64,000 nt of DNA from Pelagihabitans sp965238025 (GCA_965238025.1 OZ250162.1:3348001-3412000); one strand, 5' to 3'; positions 43,888 through 53,899 are shown, numbered from the stretch's first letter. Notes: generated by a model from the letters alone, not told the origin. Program-made: numbers and translations.

Positions 43888-45867
43888 CTATTTTTTAGAT
43901 AGCAAACGATATTCTGATAAACCTTTGGTGAGCCAATTGTGATAGGTATCCTTGTCAGTGCTTTGAATCGCATGATGTAGTATTTTCAAATCTGGGGATA
44001 ATAATACATAGTACGGCTGCGAAGCGGCATTGAAATTCAGGGTCTGGAAGGTACCCCACTTCTGCCCTATTGTTTCTATCGTCTTAACCCGGCCGGAATC
44101 GAACTGAAAATCGAATTGTTTTTCTTTTGGCAGCTCTTTTCGATCATCAACATAAAGGGAAATCAATACATAATCTTCCTTCAACAACGGATAAATATCA
44201 GGTTCGCTCCATACATTTTCTTCCATCTTACGGCAGTTAACGCAGGCCCAACCGGTGAAATCGAGCAAGATGGGCTTGTTCTCCTTTTTCGCGTAGGCAA
44301 GGCCTTCTTCAAAATCCTTAAAGCAATCAATACCTAAGGGGCAATCGCTTTCCTGTTCAAAAATACTGTAGAATTGTGGTGGCGGGAAACCGCTGAGTAG
44401 TTTTAAATCGGTCACTTTTGCCAGTCCTAGAATCAAATAAATGGAAAAAGCCGCACTTACCAGTCCTGTAATTTTTCTTCCTATGGATAGTTTTTGTTTT
44501 GGCCCATCATGCGGAAAGCGAAAAACACCAAAAAGATACAACGCCAATAATACGAATAATAAAATCCATATTCCCAGGAAGATTTCCCGTTTCAATATTC
44601 CCCAATGCCCCACCAAATCTGCGTTGGACAGGAATTTTAAGGCCAGAGCCAATTCTAAAAAGCCCAATACTACTTTTACGGTGGTCATCCACCCTCCGGA
44701 TTTGGGAAGGGAGTTCAACCAGGCAGGGAATAAGGCAAACAATGCAAACGGAAGCGCCAAAGCAACTCCAAAGCCCGTCATTCCTGCAGTCAGGTTATTA
44801 GCCACATCGCCTTCCTCCAATACTGTACTGCCCAAAAGACCCCCTAAAATAGGGCCTGTACAGGAAAATGAGACGATGGCAAGGGTGACGGCCATAAAAA
44901 AGATACCAATAACCCCACCAGCTTTGGACGAAGCAGAATCCATCTTATTGGCCCATGAACTGGGTAAGGTAAGTTCATAATATCCGAAGAACGAAAATGC
45001 AAAGAATACGAAGATGAAAAAGAATAGCAGATTTAACCAAATATTGGTTGAAATAGTATTCAGAATTTGGGAATCTACAGAATCGAACAAATGAAATGGC
45101 AAGCTCAACAAGACATAGATCAGTACAATAAAAAGCCCATAAAGTATGGCATTGGCAATCCCTTTTGACCGATTGCCAGACTGTTTCGTAAAGAAGGACA
45201 CCGTTAACGGAATCATTGGAAAGACACAGGGCGTTAGCAACGCGATAAGTCCACCAAGAAAGCCCAAACCAAAAATACCCCATAATCCGGTTCTGGAATC
45301 AACAACATTTTCGACTCCTTCATTCAAGCGTTCCTTGTCTTGCAAATCTAACTGAAGGGCCTTGCCCATAGCTATACTGCGCGCATCAACCGTTTTAGTA
45401 AGGGTTACCGCCTTCCCCCCATCAAACACAAATTTAAAATCATGGTCCTGGGGAATACAGACTTCTTTACAGACCTGATACCGTATATTAACATCTATTT
45501 GGCGTACATCGGGCTTTAAAAACTTGATTTTTTGCTTGAATATGGCCTCATCTACAAAGAACACTTCGTCAATTCCAAAAGCATCTTCGTACTTTGTAAT
45601 CGTCTTACTTTCAGAAGTGGTACCGATCAACTCATAATCCACATCCATGTTGGCATAGGTAAACTCACTTGGCATGGAACCTCCTTCAGGGGTAAATTGT
45701 GAAAATATATGCCAATCTTCAGCAATTTTTGCCTTTATCACCAACTCATATTCCGTATCGGAAATCCTATGGAACTCCTGTGACCAGACAACTGGGTTTT
45801 CATCGTCCTGTGAAAACATTGTTAAACTGCTAAAAAACAGAATGCTAAGTAGGATTATTTGTTTCAT
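43888..45867 (-). CDS. DsbD-type thiol:disulfide interchange protein
   Basis: A 659-residue membrane protein in the DsbD arrangement: signal peptide, N-terminal DsbD-alpha-like domain (about 25-150, with VCKEVCIPQDHDF), a CcdA-like membrane domain (about 190-480) with redox Cys in LTPCVFPMIPL and SFSCTGPILGG, and a C-terminal thioredoxin domain with WACVNCRKME (about 545). It passes electrons from cytoplasmic thioredoxin to the periplasm. It overlaps the tilS gene by one base. Eight or nine membrane segments are visible. An unusually long coding overlap on the opposite strand is only a shadow. Confidence 0.9.
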   Translation of the reverse strand: MKQIILLSILFFSSLTMFSQDDENPVVWSQEFHRISDTEYELVIKAKIAEDWHIFSQFTPEGGSMPSEFTYANMDVDYELIGTTSESKTITKYEDAFGIDEVFFVDEAIFKQKIKFLKPDVRQIDVNIRYQVCKEVCIPQDHDFKFVFDGGKAVTLTKTVDARSIAMGKALQLDLQDKERLNEGVENVVDSRTGLWGIFGLGFLGGLIALLTPCVFPMIPLTVSFFTKQSGNRSKGIANAILYGLFIVLIYVLLSLPFHLFDSVDSQILNTISTNIWLNLLFFFIFVFFAFSFFGYYELTLPSSWANKMDSASSKAGGVIGIFFMAVTLAIVSFSCTGPILGGLLGSTVLEEGDVANNLTAGMTGFGVALALPFALFALFPAWLNSLPKSGGWMTTVKVVLGFLELALALKFLSNADLVGHWGILKREIFLGIWILLFVLLALYLFGVFRFPHDGPKQKLSIGRKITGLVSAAFSIYLILGLAKVTDLKLLSGFPPPQFYSIFEQESDCPLGIDCFKDFEEGLAYAKKENKPILLDFTGWACVNCRKMEENVWSEPDIYPLLKEDYVLISLYVDDRKELPKEKQFDFQFDSGRVKTIETIGQKWGTFQTLNFNAASQPYYVLLSPDLKILHHAIQSTDKDTYHNWLTKGLSEYRLLSKK

Positions 45868-47177
45868 TAATTGAAAGTAATTTTAACAATTTTATTAGTG
45901 GATTCAGTAACCCTAAAGCGATTATCCGCCCGACGACCTATTACCCAAACAAGTTGATTTTCGGAATACAAAAGCCATTGTTTTCTTTTTGCGATGACAT
46001 CAACCTTTTCATCCTTAAAATATTTTGAAAGTTTCTTTTTGCCCCGCATCCCCAAAGGATAAAAATAGTCGCCATTTTTCCATTTCCTGACTGTTAGGGG
46101 ATACTTTAACGTTTCTTTATCTACATATAGTACATTTTCCGCTGTCTCCCCAATAGCCACAACTTCCTCAATTTTCAAAACTATAGGGTGTTCAATTGTT
46201 GTTTCATCCTTACCAATTTGATATTCAGGGAATGTATGCTCTTCCAGCTCCTCCAATAACAGGTATTCGCGGTTCTTTACCAGACGATGGGTACTTGAAC
46301 GCACCTCTTTACCACTCAATCCTGCTAACAAGACAGCAATATCATCATATACCCTATTAAAACCGTAATCTTTTAACAACAAATACAGATACGGTTTAAG
46401 TGGACGCAATTTTGTCAAGTCAGTAATGGCAATCTTAACAATGCCATCATCTTTATATTCAAAATGCTTTTGTTTCCAATCATCAATATGCTGGGATAGT
46501 ATTTCAGAGGAGCCGGATAAATGGTCTTGTGTAGCCTTAAAGTTTCCTAAAAAAGTAGGATGCAGCTCCTTCAGTAAGGGTACAATATCATGCCTTATTT
46601 TATTGCGAAGGTATTTGGTTTCCGCATTACTGGAATCCTCCCGCCAATGAAGGTCTTCTTCTTGGGCATATGCCTCTATTTGCCCTTTTGAAAATGCCAA
46701 CAACGGCCTACTTATTGTATCGGTTTTAGCCGGAATTCCTGTCAATCCGTCTATGCCTGTGCCTCTGGAAAGGTTGATTAAAAATGTCTCCAAGCTATCA
46801 TCTGCGTGGTGGGCCGTAACCAAGGTTTCAATCCTATCTTGTTCCATGATTTCGGTGAACCAAGCGTACCTAAGTTCACGAGCAGCCATTTGAACTGAAA
46901 CTTTATGTTGACTAATATAGTCATCAGTTTCAAAAGATTTTATGCAAACCGGAATATTGTTCTCTTTTGCAAAATCATGAACAAATTCCTCATCACCAAT
47001 GCTGTCCACCCCACGCAGTTGAAAATTGCAGTGTGCAATGACAAAATCCAAACTGGACCGCATACAGAGCGACACCAAAACCATACTATCAATACCGCCG
47101 CTACACGCTAATAAAAATCGCTTTGTAAGTAGTTCCTGAAAATTATCGTTAATATGTTTTTGGAATTCGGCTAACAC
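45867..47177 (-). CDS. tilS: tRNA(Ile)-lysidine synthetase TilS
   Basis: A 436-residue TilS. The PP-loop ATPase motif is LLACSGGIDSMVLV (about 23-36), followed by the conserved VTAHHADDSLETFLINLSRG and LRNKIRHDIVPLL. A C-terminal substrate-binding domain includes YPLTVRKWKNGDYFYPLGM and GKKKLSKYFKDEKV. It attaches lysine to C34 of tRNA(Ile) CAU so AUA is read as Ile; essential. It starts with GTG. Its last base overlaps dsbD, so the two are likely on one transcript, without functional link. Confidence 0.95.
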   Translation of the reverse strand: MLAEFQKHINDNFQELLTKRFLLACSGGIDSMVLVSLCMRSSLDFVIAHCNFQLRGVDSIGDEEFVHDFAKENNIPVCIKSFETDDYISQHKVSVQMAARELRYAWFTEIMEQDRIETLVTAHHADDSLETFLINLSRGTGIDGLTGIPAKTDTISRPLLAFSKGQIEAYAQEEDLHWREDSSNAETKYLRNKIRHDIVPLLKELHPTFLGNFKATQDHLSGSSEILSQHIDDWKQKHFEYKDDGIVKIAITDLTKLRPLKPYLYLLLKDYGFNRVYDDIAVLLAGLSGKEVRSSTHRLVKNREYLLLEELEEHTFPEYQIGKDETTIEHPIVLKIEEVVAIGETAENVLYVDKETLKYPLTVRKWKNGDYFYPLGMRGKKKLSKYFKDEKVDVIAKRKQWLLYSENQLVWVIGRRADNRFRVTESTNKIVKITFN

Positions 47178-47190
47178 CTGCCAAAAATAC

Positions 47191-48015
47191 TCAAAGTTGC
47201 TGCCGCAGCCAACTCTTTACGGTTTCAAGCATTTCATCCTTACAACTATCATAGTGTAGTTCATGGTATCCTCCTTCAAAGAGTTTTAAGGTTGTTTGTT
47301 CGCTATTTTGATCGAATTCCTGGGTTCCCAGGTAGTCGATGATTTGATCCCCGGTACCATGTAACAGAAGTGTTTTATGTTGTAATTGAGCGGCATTTGC
47401 AATAGCCCAAGCCCCTGCATCCATAACGGGAAAGGAATACATAGGGCTTACAGCGTCAAAAATCAAGGGATCATTTTTATACTTTTCAACTTCCAAGGGA
47501 ATTCTGGAAATCCCATTGGGATCTAAGCCCGATGGCAGCGTTATCGAAGGCATTATACGCAACATTAATTTTCCCAATACCATTTTCCATTTAGGGGGTT
47601 GAAAAGCCAATCGCAGGTACGGGCTTGTAACCACAATTCCCGCAAAACTAGCTTGCCGTCCTAAGGCATAATTTAATACAAGGTTCCCTCCCATACTATG
47701 TCCGTATAGGAAGATAGATTTCTCAGGATATTGTTCTTTGGCTTTTTGCAGCACCACCCCCAGAACATCCAATAAAGCAGTATAACTTGGGCAATGCCCT
47801 CGTTTTCCTTCCGATTTTCCATGCCCTATATTATCATAGGCCATCACGGCCAGGCCAAGGCCGTTCAACATTGGGATCACCGATTCTTTATAGCGACCTA
47901 AATGCTCACCAAAGCCATGAACCAGGATAACTACCCCCTTAATAACTTCAGGTTGCATATAAACCCCATGAATTTGCGTGTTGTGCGATTTTAATTTGAA
48001 TTCGTTATTGTGCAT
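47191..48015 (-). CDS. alpha/beta hydrolase, monoacylglycerol lipase-like
   Basis: A 274-residue serine hydrolase of the Hydrolase_4 / monoacylglycerol lipase type. The oxyanion loop is LVHGFGEHLGRY, the nucleophile elbow is LYGHSMGGNLVL, the acid is in LLHGTGDQIIDY and the base is the His of GGYHELHYD. It has no export signal. A role in lipid or lysophospholipid turnover is inferred. It lies 14 bases from the tilS start on the same strand, so these may be co-transcribed, and is separated from pabB by 44 bases. Confidence 0.82.
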   Translation of the reverse strand: MHNNEFKLKSHNTQIHGVYMQPEVIKGVVILVHGFGEHLGRYKESVIPMLNGLGLAVMAYDNIGHGKSEGKRGHCPSYTALLDVLGVVLQKAKEQYPEKSIFLYGHSMGGNLVLNYALGRQASFAGIVVTSPYLRLAFQPPKWKMVLGKLMLRIMPSITLPSGLDPNGISRIPLEVEKYKNDPLIFDAVSPMYSFPVMDAGAWAIANAAQLQHKTLLLHGTGDQIIDYLGTQEFDQNSEQTTLKLFEGGYHELHYDSCKDEMLETVKSWLRQQL

Positions 48016-48059
48016 GTTTCGAAGTTACAAGTAAAAAACAGAAAATGAAACTTGAAACG

Positions 48060-49388
48060 TTAGCTACCTTCAAGTACTTCCCGCATCGCTTTTGCCTTTA
48101 ACAGGCATTCTTCATATTCCTTTTCCGGTATTGCCTTTGCCGTTAATGCACTACCTACAGAAAATGATACATATTTTTTGGTCGAGTTGTATAGAATACT
48201 GCGAATAACGACATTGAAATCAAAATCACCTGCTGGGGTAAAATATCCAACAGCACCACTATACAGGCCCCGTTTAAAGGATTCCAGTTTTTCGATGATC
48301 TTCATCGCCGAAACTTTGGGCGCCCCAGTCATACTGCCCATAGGAAAACTTTCCTTGATCAAATCAACGGGGTCGGCATCCGGCTGCACCTCAGCGCTTA
48401 TGGTAGATACCATTTGGTGCACCTGTCTGTACGTTTTTACCTCGCAGAGCTTCTCTACCCGCACACTCCCCTTTAAGGCGCTTTTAGACAGGTCGTTACG
48501 TACGAGGTCAACAATCATTATGTTTTCGGCCCGTTCTTTTATATCATTTTGTAATTCATCAACAAGTTGGCTATCTTTTTTGGGGTCAACATCCCGTTTT
48601 GCCGTACCCTTGATAGGCTGGGAAATAAGTCTATTCCCTTGCTTTTTTAAATAGCGTTCTGGGGAGGCAGAAAGCAGGTAGTTGCCTCCTTGACGTAAAA
48701 AAGTAGCAAAAGGCGGTTGCGATATCGCATTAAGTCTTTTATAAGTATGCAGGGGATTTATTGTTGTGTTAGCGGCATAAAATTCCTGGCAGAAATTTGC
48801 CTCATAAATATCTCCACGATGAATATGGGCCAACATACGAGTGGCTCTTTTAAAGTAATCATCCTTGAAAATGCGCAATTTTATGCGAACATCCTCTGGA
48901 ACTAGAGCATCTTGGGTCGCGGATGTGCCATTTTTGAATATCGCGCGATAATCGGCTTCAATTTCATCCTTACAGGCTTCTAAATACATAAAATCTACCC
49001 GTCCCTCACGAATCCTGATGATTTTTTTTGGCTGAAAGAACCATAGATTGGGAAACAATAACCCATCAAAATTTGATGAGGATAAGTTTTCAACATCATT
49101 TTTCAAGTCATAGGAAAGGTACCCAAAAAGCCAATCATTTATTTCTTTACGATAGGCCCTAAGTTTTTTAAAGGCCTTTGTTGTGCGTCTCACAAGAAGT
49201 TTCGAATGGGCATCTACGGCCAAAAGTGCATCAAACGAGCCGTAAGGGTCCGCATGCCTGTTACTGTCTAACCATACCACTTCCTTGAATTGCTGGGACC
49301 ATGTTAATAGGGGCACTTTATGGTCAGAAGTATCGTTAATTGGAAAGGAAATAATTGTTCGCAAAAAATCAGGGGTTTTTATAGCCAT
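48060..49388 (-). CDS. pabB: aminodeoxychorismate synthase component I PabB
   Basis: A 442-residue chorismate-binding enzyme. The C-terminal domain has the PIKGTAKRD motif, where Lys is the nucleophile typical of aminodeoxychorismate synthase (TrpE has Ala there), plus VDLVRNDLSKSA and ESFPMGSMTGAPKVSAM. It makes aminodeoxychorismate for folate synthesis, needing a glutaminase PabA and lyase PabC that are not in this window. The start at MAIKTPDFLRT is preferred over an upstream ATG whose leader looks like read-through of intergenic DNA. Spacing places it first in a possible transcript with the hydrolase and tilS. Confidence 0.88.
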   Translation of the reverse strand: MAIKTPDFLRTIISFPINDTSDHKVPLLTWSQQFKEVVWLDSNRHADPYGSFDALLAVDAHSKLLVRRTTKAFKKLRAYRKEINDWLFGYLSYDLKNDVENLSSSNFDGLLFPNLWFFQPKKIIRIREGRVDFMYLEACKDEIEADYRAIFKNGTSATQDALVPEDVRIKLRIFKDDYFKRATRMLAHIHRGDIYEANFCQEFYAANTTINPLHTYKRLNAISQPPFATFLRQGGNYLLSASPERYLKKQGNRLISQPIKGTAKRDVDPKKDSQLVDELQNDIKERAENIMIVDLVRNDLSKSALKGSVRVEKLCEVKTYRQVHQMVSTISAEVQPDADPVDLIKESFPMGSMTGAPKVSAMKIIEKLESFKRGLYSGAVGYFTPAGDFDFNVVIRSILYNSTKKYVSFSVGSALTAKAIPEKEYEECLLKAKAMREVLEGS

Positions 49389-49585
49389 CGCTAATACTAG
49401 TGCCAGCCAATAATAAGGCAAACGTGCCGTTTTATAACTTCCGTGGACGAAATTACCGCAAATGACATTGATATGCGAGTATTTTGGCTAATTTTGCCTA
49501 GCAAAACATCCAAACACGCTGTTGCACAAGTATATAGAATGAAAAATTGTCCTTAGCCATAAATGGGCTTTCAGGAAATCAAGCA

Positions 49586-50767
49586 ATGAAAAAAACGACC
49601 AGGTTATATTTTATAGACGCCATGAGGGCGTGGGCCATTCTCATGATGTTGCAGGGTCACTTTATTGATGGGCTTTTAGATACCGCTTTCCGTGACCCGA
49701 ACAGTATTGTTTATAACGTCTGGCTCTATTTTAGAGGCATAACCGCTCCGGTTTTCTTTACGGTTTCGGGCTTCATCTTTACCTATCTATTGATTCGTGG
49801 CGATAAAACTGGAATGGAAAATCCGCGGGTAAAAAAGGGAATCAAAAGAGGATTACAACTTATTCTCTTTGGGTATCTACTGCGCGTTAACATATGGGGA
49901 ATATTGCATGGCAAGATTTATGACTCGTTCTACCTTGTTGATGTGTTGCATTGTATTGGGCTATCTATATTGGGCGTTACCGGCATTTACCTCTTGACCC
50001 ATAACCGCAAAAAATACCTGTTTCCAACAATTCTAGCAGGTATCACCGCAATCCTGTTCTTATTTGAGCCAATTTATGCCTCGGCAGATTTTGCATTTCT
50101 GCCGCAATTCATAACCAACTATTTTAGCAATAGCAACGGATCTGTTTTTACGATCATTCCTTGGTTTGGCTATGCATCATTCGGGGCCTTCCTTTCTATT
50201 TTATTTAGGCGGTTCAAAGATTATAACAATGTATACCCTATGGCAATTGCTGCAACGACGGGATTGGGGAGCGTATTGATTTTATTTTCTTCAAATACAT
50301 TTTTATATTTTTCAAAAGTATTTGATATACAGCTGTTTGAATTGATTTATTTTAACAACTACTTGTTTATTCGTTTAGGGGATGTACTCTTGGTTTTTGC
50401 GGTATTCATGCTGGTGAGAAGTCTATTGAAAAATGCAACGGTATTGAAAATAGGACAAAGTACCTTATCTATCTACATCATTCATTTTATCATCCTATAT
50501 GGGAGTTTCACGGGCTTGGGACTGTACGGATTCCTACATCATTCTTTACCGCCAGTATTTGCAATTTCTGGAGCTTTGGTGTTTATGGTGGTTTGTACCT
50601 ATGCAGCCTTATATTATGAACGCCAAAAGGAATTTATTAATTTGAATATAAACACTACTTTACGTTTTCTTTGGTCAAAAACAGAACAATTGCTAGCCGT
50701 AACTTTTGGGCATGTAAAAAACAATCTTTCTAAACTACTACGATTGATAGGTTTGATAAAAAGCTAG
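49586..50767 (+). CDS. membrane acyltransferase, HGSNAT/DUF1624-like
   Basis: A 393-residue integral membrane protein with about ten hydrophobic segments. The start of the family domain is RLYFIDAMRAWAILMMLQGH, with a His after the first helix as in heparan-alpha-glucosaminide acetyltransferase-like and acyltransferase 3 proteins, then ITAPVFFTVSGFIFTYLL. It probably acetylates a sugar on the far side of the membrane. The ATG giving MKKTTRLYFID is the natural start; a TTG upstream gives an unlikely 13-residue leader. No sugar-synthesis gene adjoins it. Confidence 0.7.
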   Translation: MKKTTRLYFIDAMRAWAILMMLQGHFIDGLLDTAFRDPNSIVYNVWLYFRGITAPVFFTVSGFIFTYLLIRGDKTGMENPRVKKGIKRGLQLILFGYLLRVNIWGILHGKIYDSFYLVDVLHCIGLSILGVTGIYLLTHNRKKYLFPTILAGITAILFLFEPIYASADFAFLPQFITNYFSNSNGSVFTIIPWFGYASFGAFLSILFRRFKDYNNVYPMAIAATTGLGSVLILFSSNTFLYFSKVFDIQLFELIYFNNYLFIRLGDVLLVFAVFMLVRSLLKNATVLKIGQSTLSIYIIHFIILYGSFTGLGLYGFLHHSLPPVFAISGALVFMVVCTYAALYYERQKEFINLNINTTLRFLWSKTEQLLAVTFGHVKNNLSKLLRLIGLIKS

Positions 50768-50814
50768 TTCCTCCTTCCCCATATTGAAAAAAGAGTTTGA
50801 AAAATAAAAATAAG

Positions 50815-50843
50815 GCCTCTTTTATCTTAAATACCCTAGAGGC
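50815..50843 (-). terminator. probable terminator after lpd
   Basis: On the minus strand GCCTCT and AGAGGC pair around a 17-base loop and are followed by CTTATTTTTATTTTT. The first arm touches the lpd stop codon. The stem is only six base pairs. Confidence 0.45.
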
Positions 50844-52249
50844 TAAATGTGTAGGGGTCTATCGGCGGTAGCAGCAAGAGCAGCTTCTTTTACCGCTTCT
50901 GCATACGTCGGGTGGGCATGGCTCATACGCGCAATATCCTCTGCTGACGCCCTAAACTCCATAGCGGTTACGGCCTCGGTAATCAGGTCGGCACATCTGG
51001 CCCCTATCATGTGTACACCAAGAACTTCGTCAGTGTTTTGATCAGCAAGGATTTTTACGAATCCGTCTATATCCATACTTGCACGGGCGCGCCCTAGGGC
51101 ACGCATTGGAAACTGACCTACTTTATATGCAACACCTGCTTCTTTCAATTCTTCCTCGGTCTTGCCAACGGCAGCAACTTCCGGCCATGTGTAGACCACC
51201 CCCGGAATCAAGTTATAATCAATATGGGGCTTTTGACCTGCCAAGATCTCGGCAACCAAGGTGCCCTCTTCCTCGGCTTTGTGGGCCAACATAGCACCTT
51301 TGATCACATCACCGATAGCATAGATGTTCGATACATTCGTCTGTAAATGATCGTTTACCGCTATTCTACCTCTTTCTTCCATTTTAACACCTGCAGCTTC
51401 AAGATTTAGTCCATCTGTATAAGCTGCTCTACCAACGGCTACCAAACAGTAATCTCCCGTAAAAACTACTTCTTCCCCCTTCTTGTTATCAGCGGTAACA
51501 ATTACTTCTTTCCCTTTTCTCTCAACGGATTTCACTTTGTGTGAAAGTTGGAATTTTACCTTTTGCTTTTTCATCGCCTTCATCAACTCTTTAGACAGAG
51601 CTGCATCCATTGTAGGGATAATCCGATCCATATATTCTATGACGGTAACCTCTGCACCCAACCTTTTATATACCTGGCCAAGTTCCAGACCAATTACTCC
51701 ACCACCAATGATAATCATATGCTTAGGAATCTCCTTTAATTTTAAAGCTTCCGTTGATGTAATTACACGCTCCTTATCCAATTTAATAAAGGGCAAGGTA
51801 GATGGCTTTGAACCTGTTGCAATGATGATATTTTTTGCTTCGATCGTCTCTGCTTTCCCCTTATTCTTTTTGATAGTGATATGGGTGGCATCTTTAAAAC
51901 TACCCACTCCTTCAAAAACATCGATTTTATTTTTATCCATCAGGAACTGGATTCCTTTGGTCGTTATATCGACCACGCCCTGTTTTCGGGAAATCATTTT
52001 CTCCAAATTGACTTTTACCTCCCCTGAGATCTCAATACCATGTTCCTCAAAATGTTTTATTGCATCTTCATAATGGTGCGAAGAATCGAGTAATGCTTTT
52101 GAAGGGATACAACCCACATTAAGGCACGTACCTCCTAGGGTGCTGTACTTTTCTATAATAGCTGTTTTCATTCCCAATTGGGCACAGCGAATTGCCGCTA
52201 CATACCCACCAGGTCCTGATCCTATAATCGCAACATCGTATTGAGTCAT
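50843..52249 (-). CDS. lpdA: dihydrolipoyl dehydrogenase (E3)
   Basis: A 468-residue flavoprotein. The FAD motif is VAIIGSGPGGYVAAI at the start, the redox disulfide is in GGTCLNVGCIPSKALL, the NAD site is IIGGGVIGLELGQVY, and the C-terminal base is the His of HAHPTYAEAVKEAAL. It reoxidises lipoamide in pyruvate, 2-oxoglutarate or branched-chain dehydrogenase complexes. No E1 or E2 gene adjoins it, as is common for the shared E3 in Flavobacteria. The ATG at MTQYDVAIIG is the standard start. Confidence 0.96.
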   Translation of the reverse strand: MTQYDVAIIGSGPGGYVAAIRCAQLGMKTAIIEKYSTLGGTCLNVGCIPSKALLDSSHHYEDAIKHFEEHGIEISGEVKVNLEKMISRKQGVVDITTKGIQFLMDKNKIDVFEGVGSFKDATHITIKKNKGKAETIEAKNIIIATGSKPSTLPFIKLDKERVITSTEALKLKEIPKHMIIIGGGVIGLELGQVYKRLGAEVTVIEYMDRIIPTMDAALSKELMKAMKKQKVKFQLSHKVKSVERKGKEVIVTADNKKGEEVVFTGDYCLVAVGRAAYTDGLNLEAAGVKMEERGRIAVNDHLQTNVSNIYAIGDVIKGAMLAHKAEEEGTLVAEILAGQKPHIDYNLIPGVVYTWPEVAAVGKTEEELKEAGVAYKVGQFPMRALGRARASMDIDGFVKILADQNTDEVLGVHMIGARCADLITEAVTAMEFRASAEDIARMSHAHPTYAEAVKEAALAATADRPLHI

Positions 52250-52341
52250 ATCTGTATTATTGTAGTATTATACCAAAAATGGAGGTACAAAAGTACGAAT
52301 GTTTTACTGTTGAACAATACCGTTGACAGCACCAAAGAAAT

Positions 52342-52731
52342 TCAAAGTGCAGGTTTTAAAAAGAACCGTTTTACCATTAGATAACCTAGCCAAATACCAA
52401 GTATCAAAGAAAGACCGGCAAGAGCATCGGCCCAAATTGGGTCGTCAGTCTTGCCTGAGAAGATTAAAAAACTGGTCTCGATAAAAATAAGAATAGAAAT
52501 AATGGTTTGTGGTATATAATTCCACCTCCTATTAATTAAGGTTGTTATAATACCGGCCAATACGGCGGCTATAAAAGTGGCAAATCCGCCAACGTAAATA
52601 TCAAAATTCGAAGATGTGCTATACCTGATACCATCGAATAGGATTTCCTGCGCAAAAGTCGTGAAAAGAATAAGAGCAAGCTCACCAACGACCGTTGCTA
52701 GAATAATCCTAAAAATGGTTTTATTCTTCAT
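52342..52731 (-). CDS. small integral membrane protein
   Basis: A 129-residue protein with four hydrophobic segments (about 8-28, 44-65, 74-91 and 101-121), with a charged end KRFFLKPAL. No family recognised. It lies 21 bases downstream of the ankyrin-like gene on the same strand and may be co-transcribed with it. Context does not reveal the role. Confidence 0.55.
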   Translation of the reverse strand: MKNKTIFRIILATVVGELALILFTTFAQEILFDGIRYSTSSNFDIYVGGFATFIAAVLAGIITTLINRRWNYIPQTIISILIFIETSFLIFSGKTDDPIWADALAGLSLILGIWLGYLMVKRFFLKPAL

Positions 52732-52752
52732 ATTAGTTGAACGAACTACTCT

Positions 52753-53253
52753 TTAATACAAGGCAATCTTTGTTTTAGTAGCGCCGAGTGATTGTAAATA
52801 TTCTTTTACCTCTAAAGCATCATCCCCTCCTTTTTGTGCGTGGTGTAGTAGCGTAAAACCATGTGGGCCTATAGCATTTAAGGTATTCGGGAAGGCCATA
52901 AGCATTGGTTTAACGATATCCATTTTTCCAAAAAGGCATGCTGTAAAAATATTGGCCTGCGCCCCTTTATCTAATAGGTACTGTGCAAGTTCCTTGTACC
53001 CAACATGACTGGCGGCACCTAATCCGGTTTCAAAATCCCCCATTTTCCAATCATGGGCCACATTCACCAAAGCCGGATGTTCTTCAAGCATGATCTTCAC
53101 CTTATCAATATCCTTATGGGAGGCACCCACAAATTCCTGAACCAATTTTGGGTCGAGTTTTTCACCATCTTGTGGACTAAATCCAAACAACGGAGTCGTT
53201 GCTACGACCAACCCACCGCTTCCGACGTTCCTTATAAATTGTTTTCTATTCAT
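52753..53253 (-). CDS. exported ankyrin-repeat protein
   Basis: A 166-residue protein with an N-terminal export signal that resembles a Tat leader (NRKQFIRNVGSGG) but has Arg-Lys instead of Arg-Arg. The mature part holds ankyrin repeats: FVGASHKDIDKVKIMLEEHP, GLGAASHVGYKELAQYLLDK, FTACLFGKMDIVKPMLMAFP and HGFTLLHHAQKGGDDAL. Such repeats bind other proteins. Probably periplasmic; no partner identified except possibly the small membrane protein downstream. Confidence 0.75.
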   Translation of the reverse strand: MNRKQFIRNVGSGGLVVATTPLFGFSPQDGEKLDPKLVQEFVGASHKDIDKVKIMLEEHPALVNVAHDWKMGDFETGLGAASHVGYKELAQYLLDKGAQANIFTACLFGKMDIVKPMLMAFPNTLNAIGPHGFTLLHHAQKGGDDALEVKEYLQSLGATKTKIALY

Positions 53254-53337
53254 CAGTTAGTTATTTTAAGGATATAAATTACTGATTAAAAAAAAGCTAT
53301 ACACCTGTTTAACACTATTTTAGTGTTAATTAACAAA

Positions 53338-53799
53338 CTATACATGAATAGCTGTTGTGTGCTTTACCTCATTAATAACAAAGGAAGTTTGTGTACTACC
53401 AATGTTATTGATTGCCGTAAGTTTAGTGACCATAAATTCGCGATATTCCTCCATATTACTGACATGAATTTTTAAAATATAGTCGTAATCCCCGCTTATA
53501 TGATAACATTCAACGACTTCAGCCAATTTCAACACCTCCTTTTCAAATTTCAACACATATTCCTTAACATGTTGAATTAATTTGATGTGACACAGCACGG
53601 TAAATGCCTTGTCAACCTTTTTTTTATCGATCAAGGCCACATAGCCAGAAATAACATTGGTTTTTTCCAGCCGCTTTATTCGCTCGTAAATTGCAGTGGT
53701 CGAAAGATTTAATCGTTGCGCATATGCCGCAGTTGTTCTTTTGCAATCGGCTTGTAAAAGTGATAAAAGTTTTAGGTCTATTTTGTCAAGTTTTAACAT
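53338..53799 (-). CDS. Lrp/AsnC-family transcription regulator
   Basis: A 153-residue Lrp-type regulator: helix-turn-helix in the first 60 residues (KIDLKLLSLLQADCKRTTAA, LNLSTTAIYERIKRLEKTNV) and a C-terminal ligand-binding domain ending SFVINEVKHTTAIHV. Family members form octamers and sense amino acids. It is divergent from the methionine gamma-lyase gene across 153 bases, and typical Lrp pairs regulate such a neighbour. The ligand is likely methionine or a related amino acid; this is inference. Confidence 0.88.
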   Translation of the reverse strand: MLKLDKIDLKLLSLLQADCKRTTAAYAQRLNLSTTAIYERIKRLEKTNVISGYVALIDKKKVDKAFTVLCHIKLIQHVKEYVLKFEKEVLKLAEVVECYHISGDYDYILKIHVSNMEEYREFMVTKLTAINNIGSTQTSFVINEVKHTTAIHV

Positions 53800-53869
53800 G
53801 ATGTTTTTTCGGTATTTTTTTAAAATTCGATACGATTGTGATTTTAGATTTACTTTTTAATAAAAATAT

Positions 53870-53897
53870 AGATTTATTATCTAAATAATGATAATCA
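53870..53897. promoter_or_regulatory. possible Lrp operator, AT-rich imperfect palindrome
   Basis: GATTTATTATCTAAATAATG followed by ATAATC has partly mirrored halves (GATT...AATC, ATTAT...ATAAT) in the region between the divergent lrp-type and lyase genes. Lrp sites are weakly defined, so this is only a candidate. Confidence 0.25.
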
Positions 53898-53899
53898 TA

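Noticed and set aside
44441..44980. 179-residue plus-strand frame antisense to dsbD
   Set aside because: Composition (Pro, Lys, Asn-rich) is that of an antisense shadow of the membrane domain; dsbD on the other strand is certain.
51483..52073. 196-residue plus-strand frame antisense to lpd
   Set aside because: Lies wholly inside lpd and has no domain; a shadow frame.
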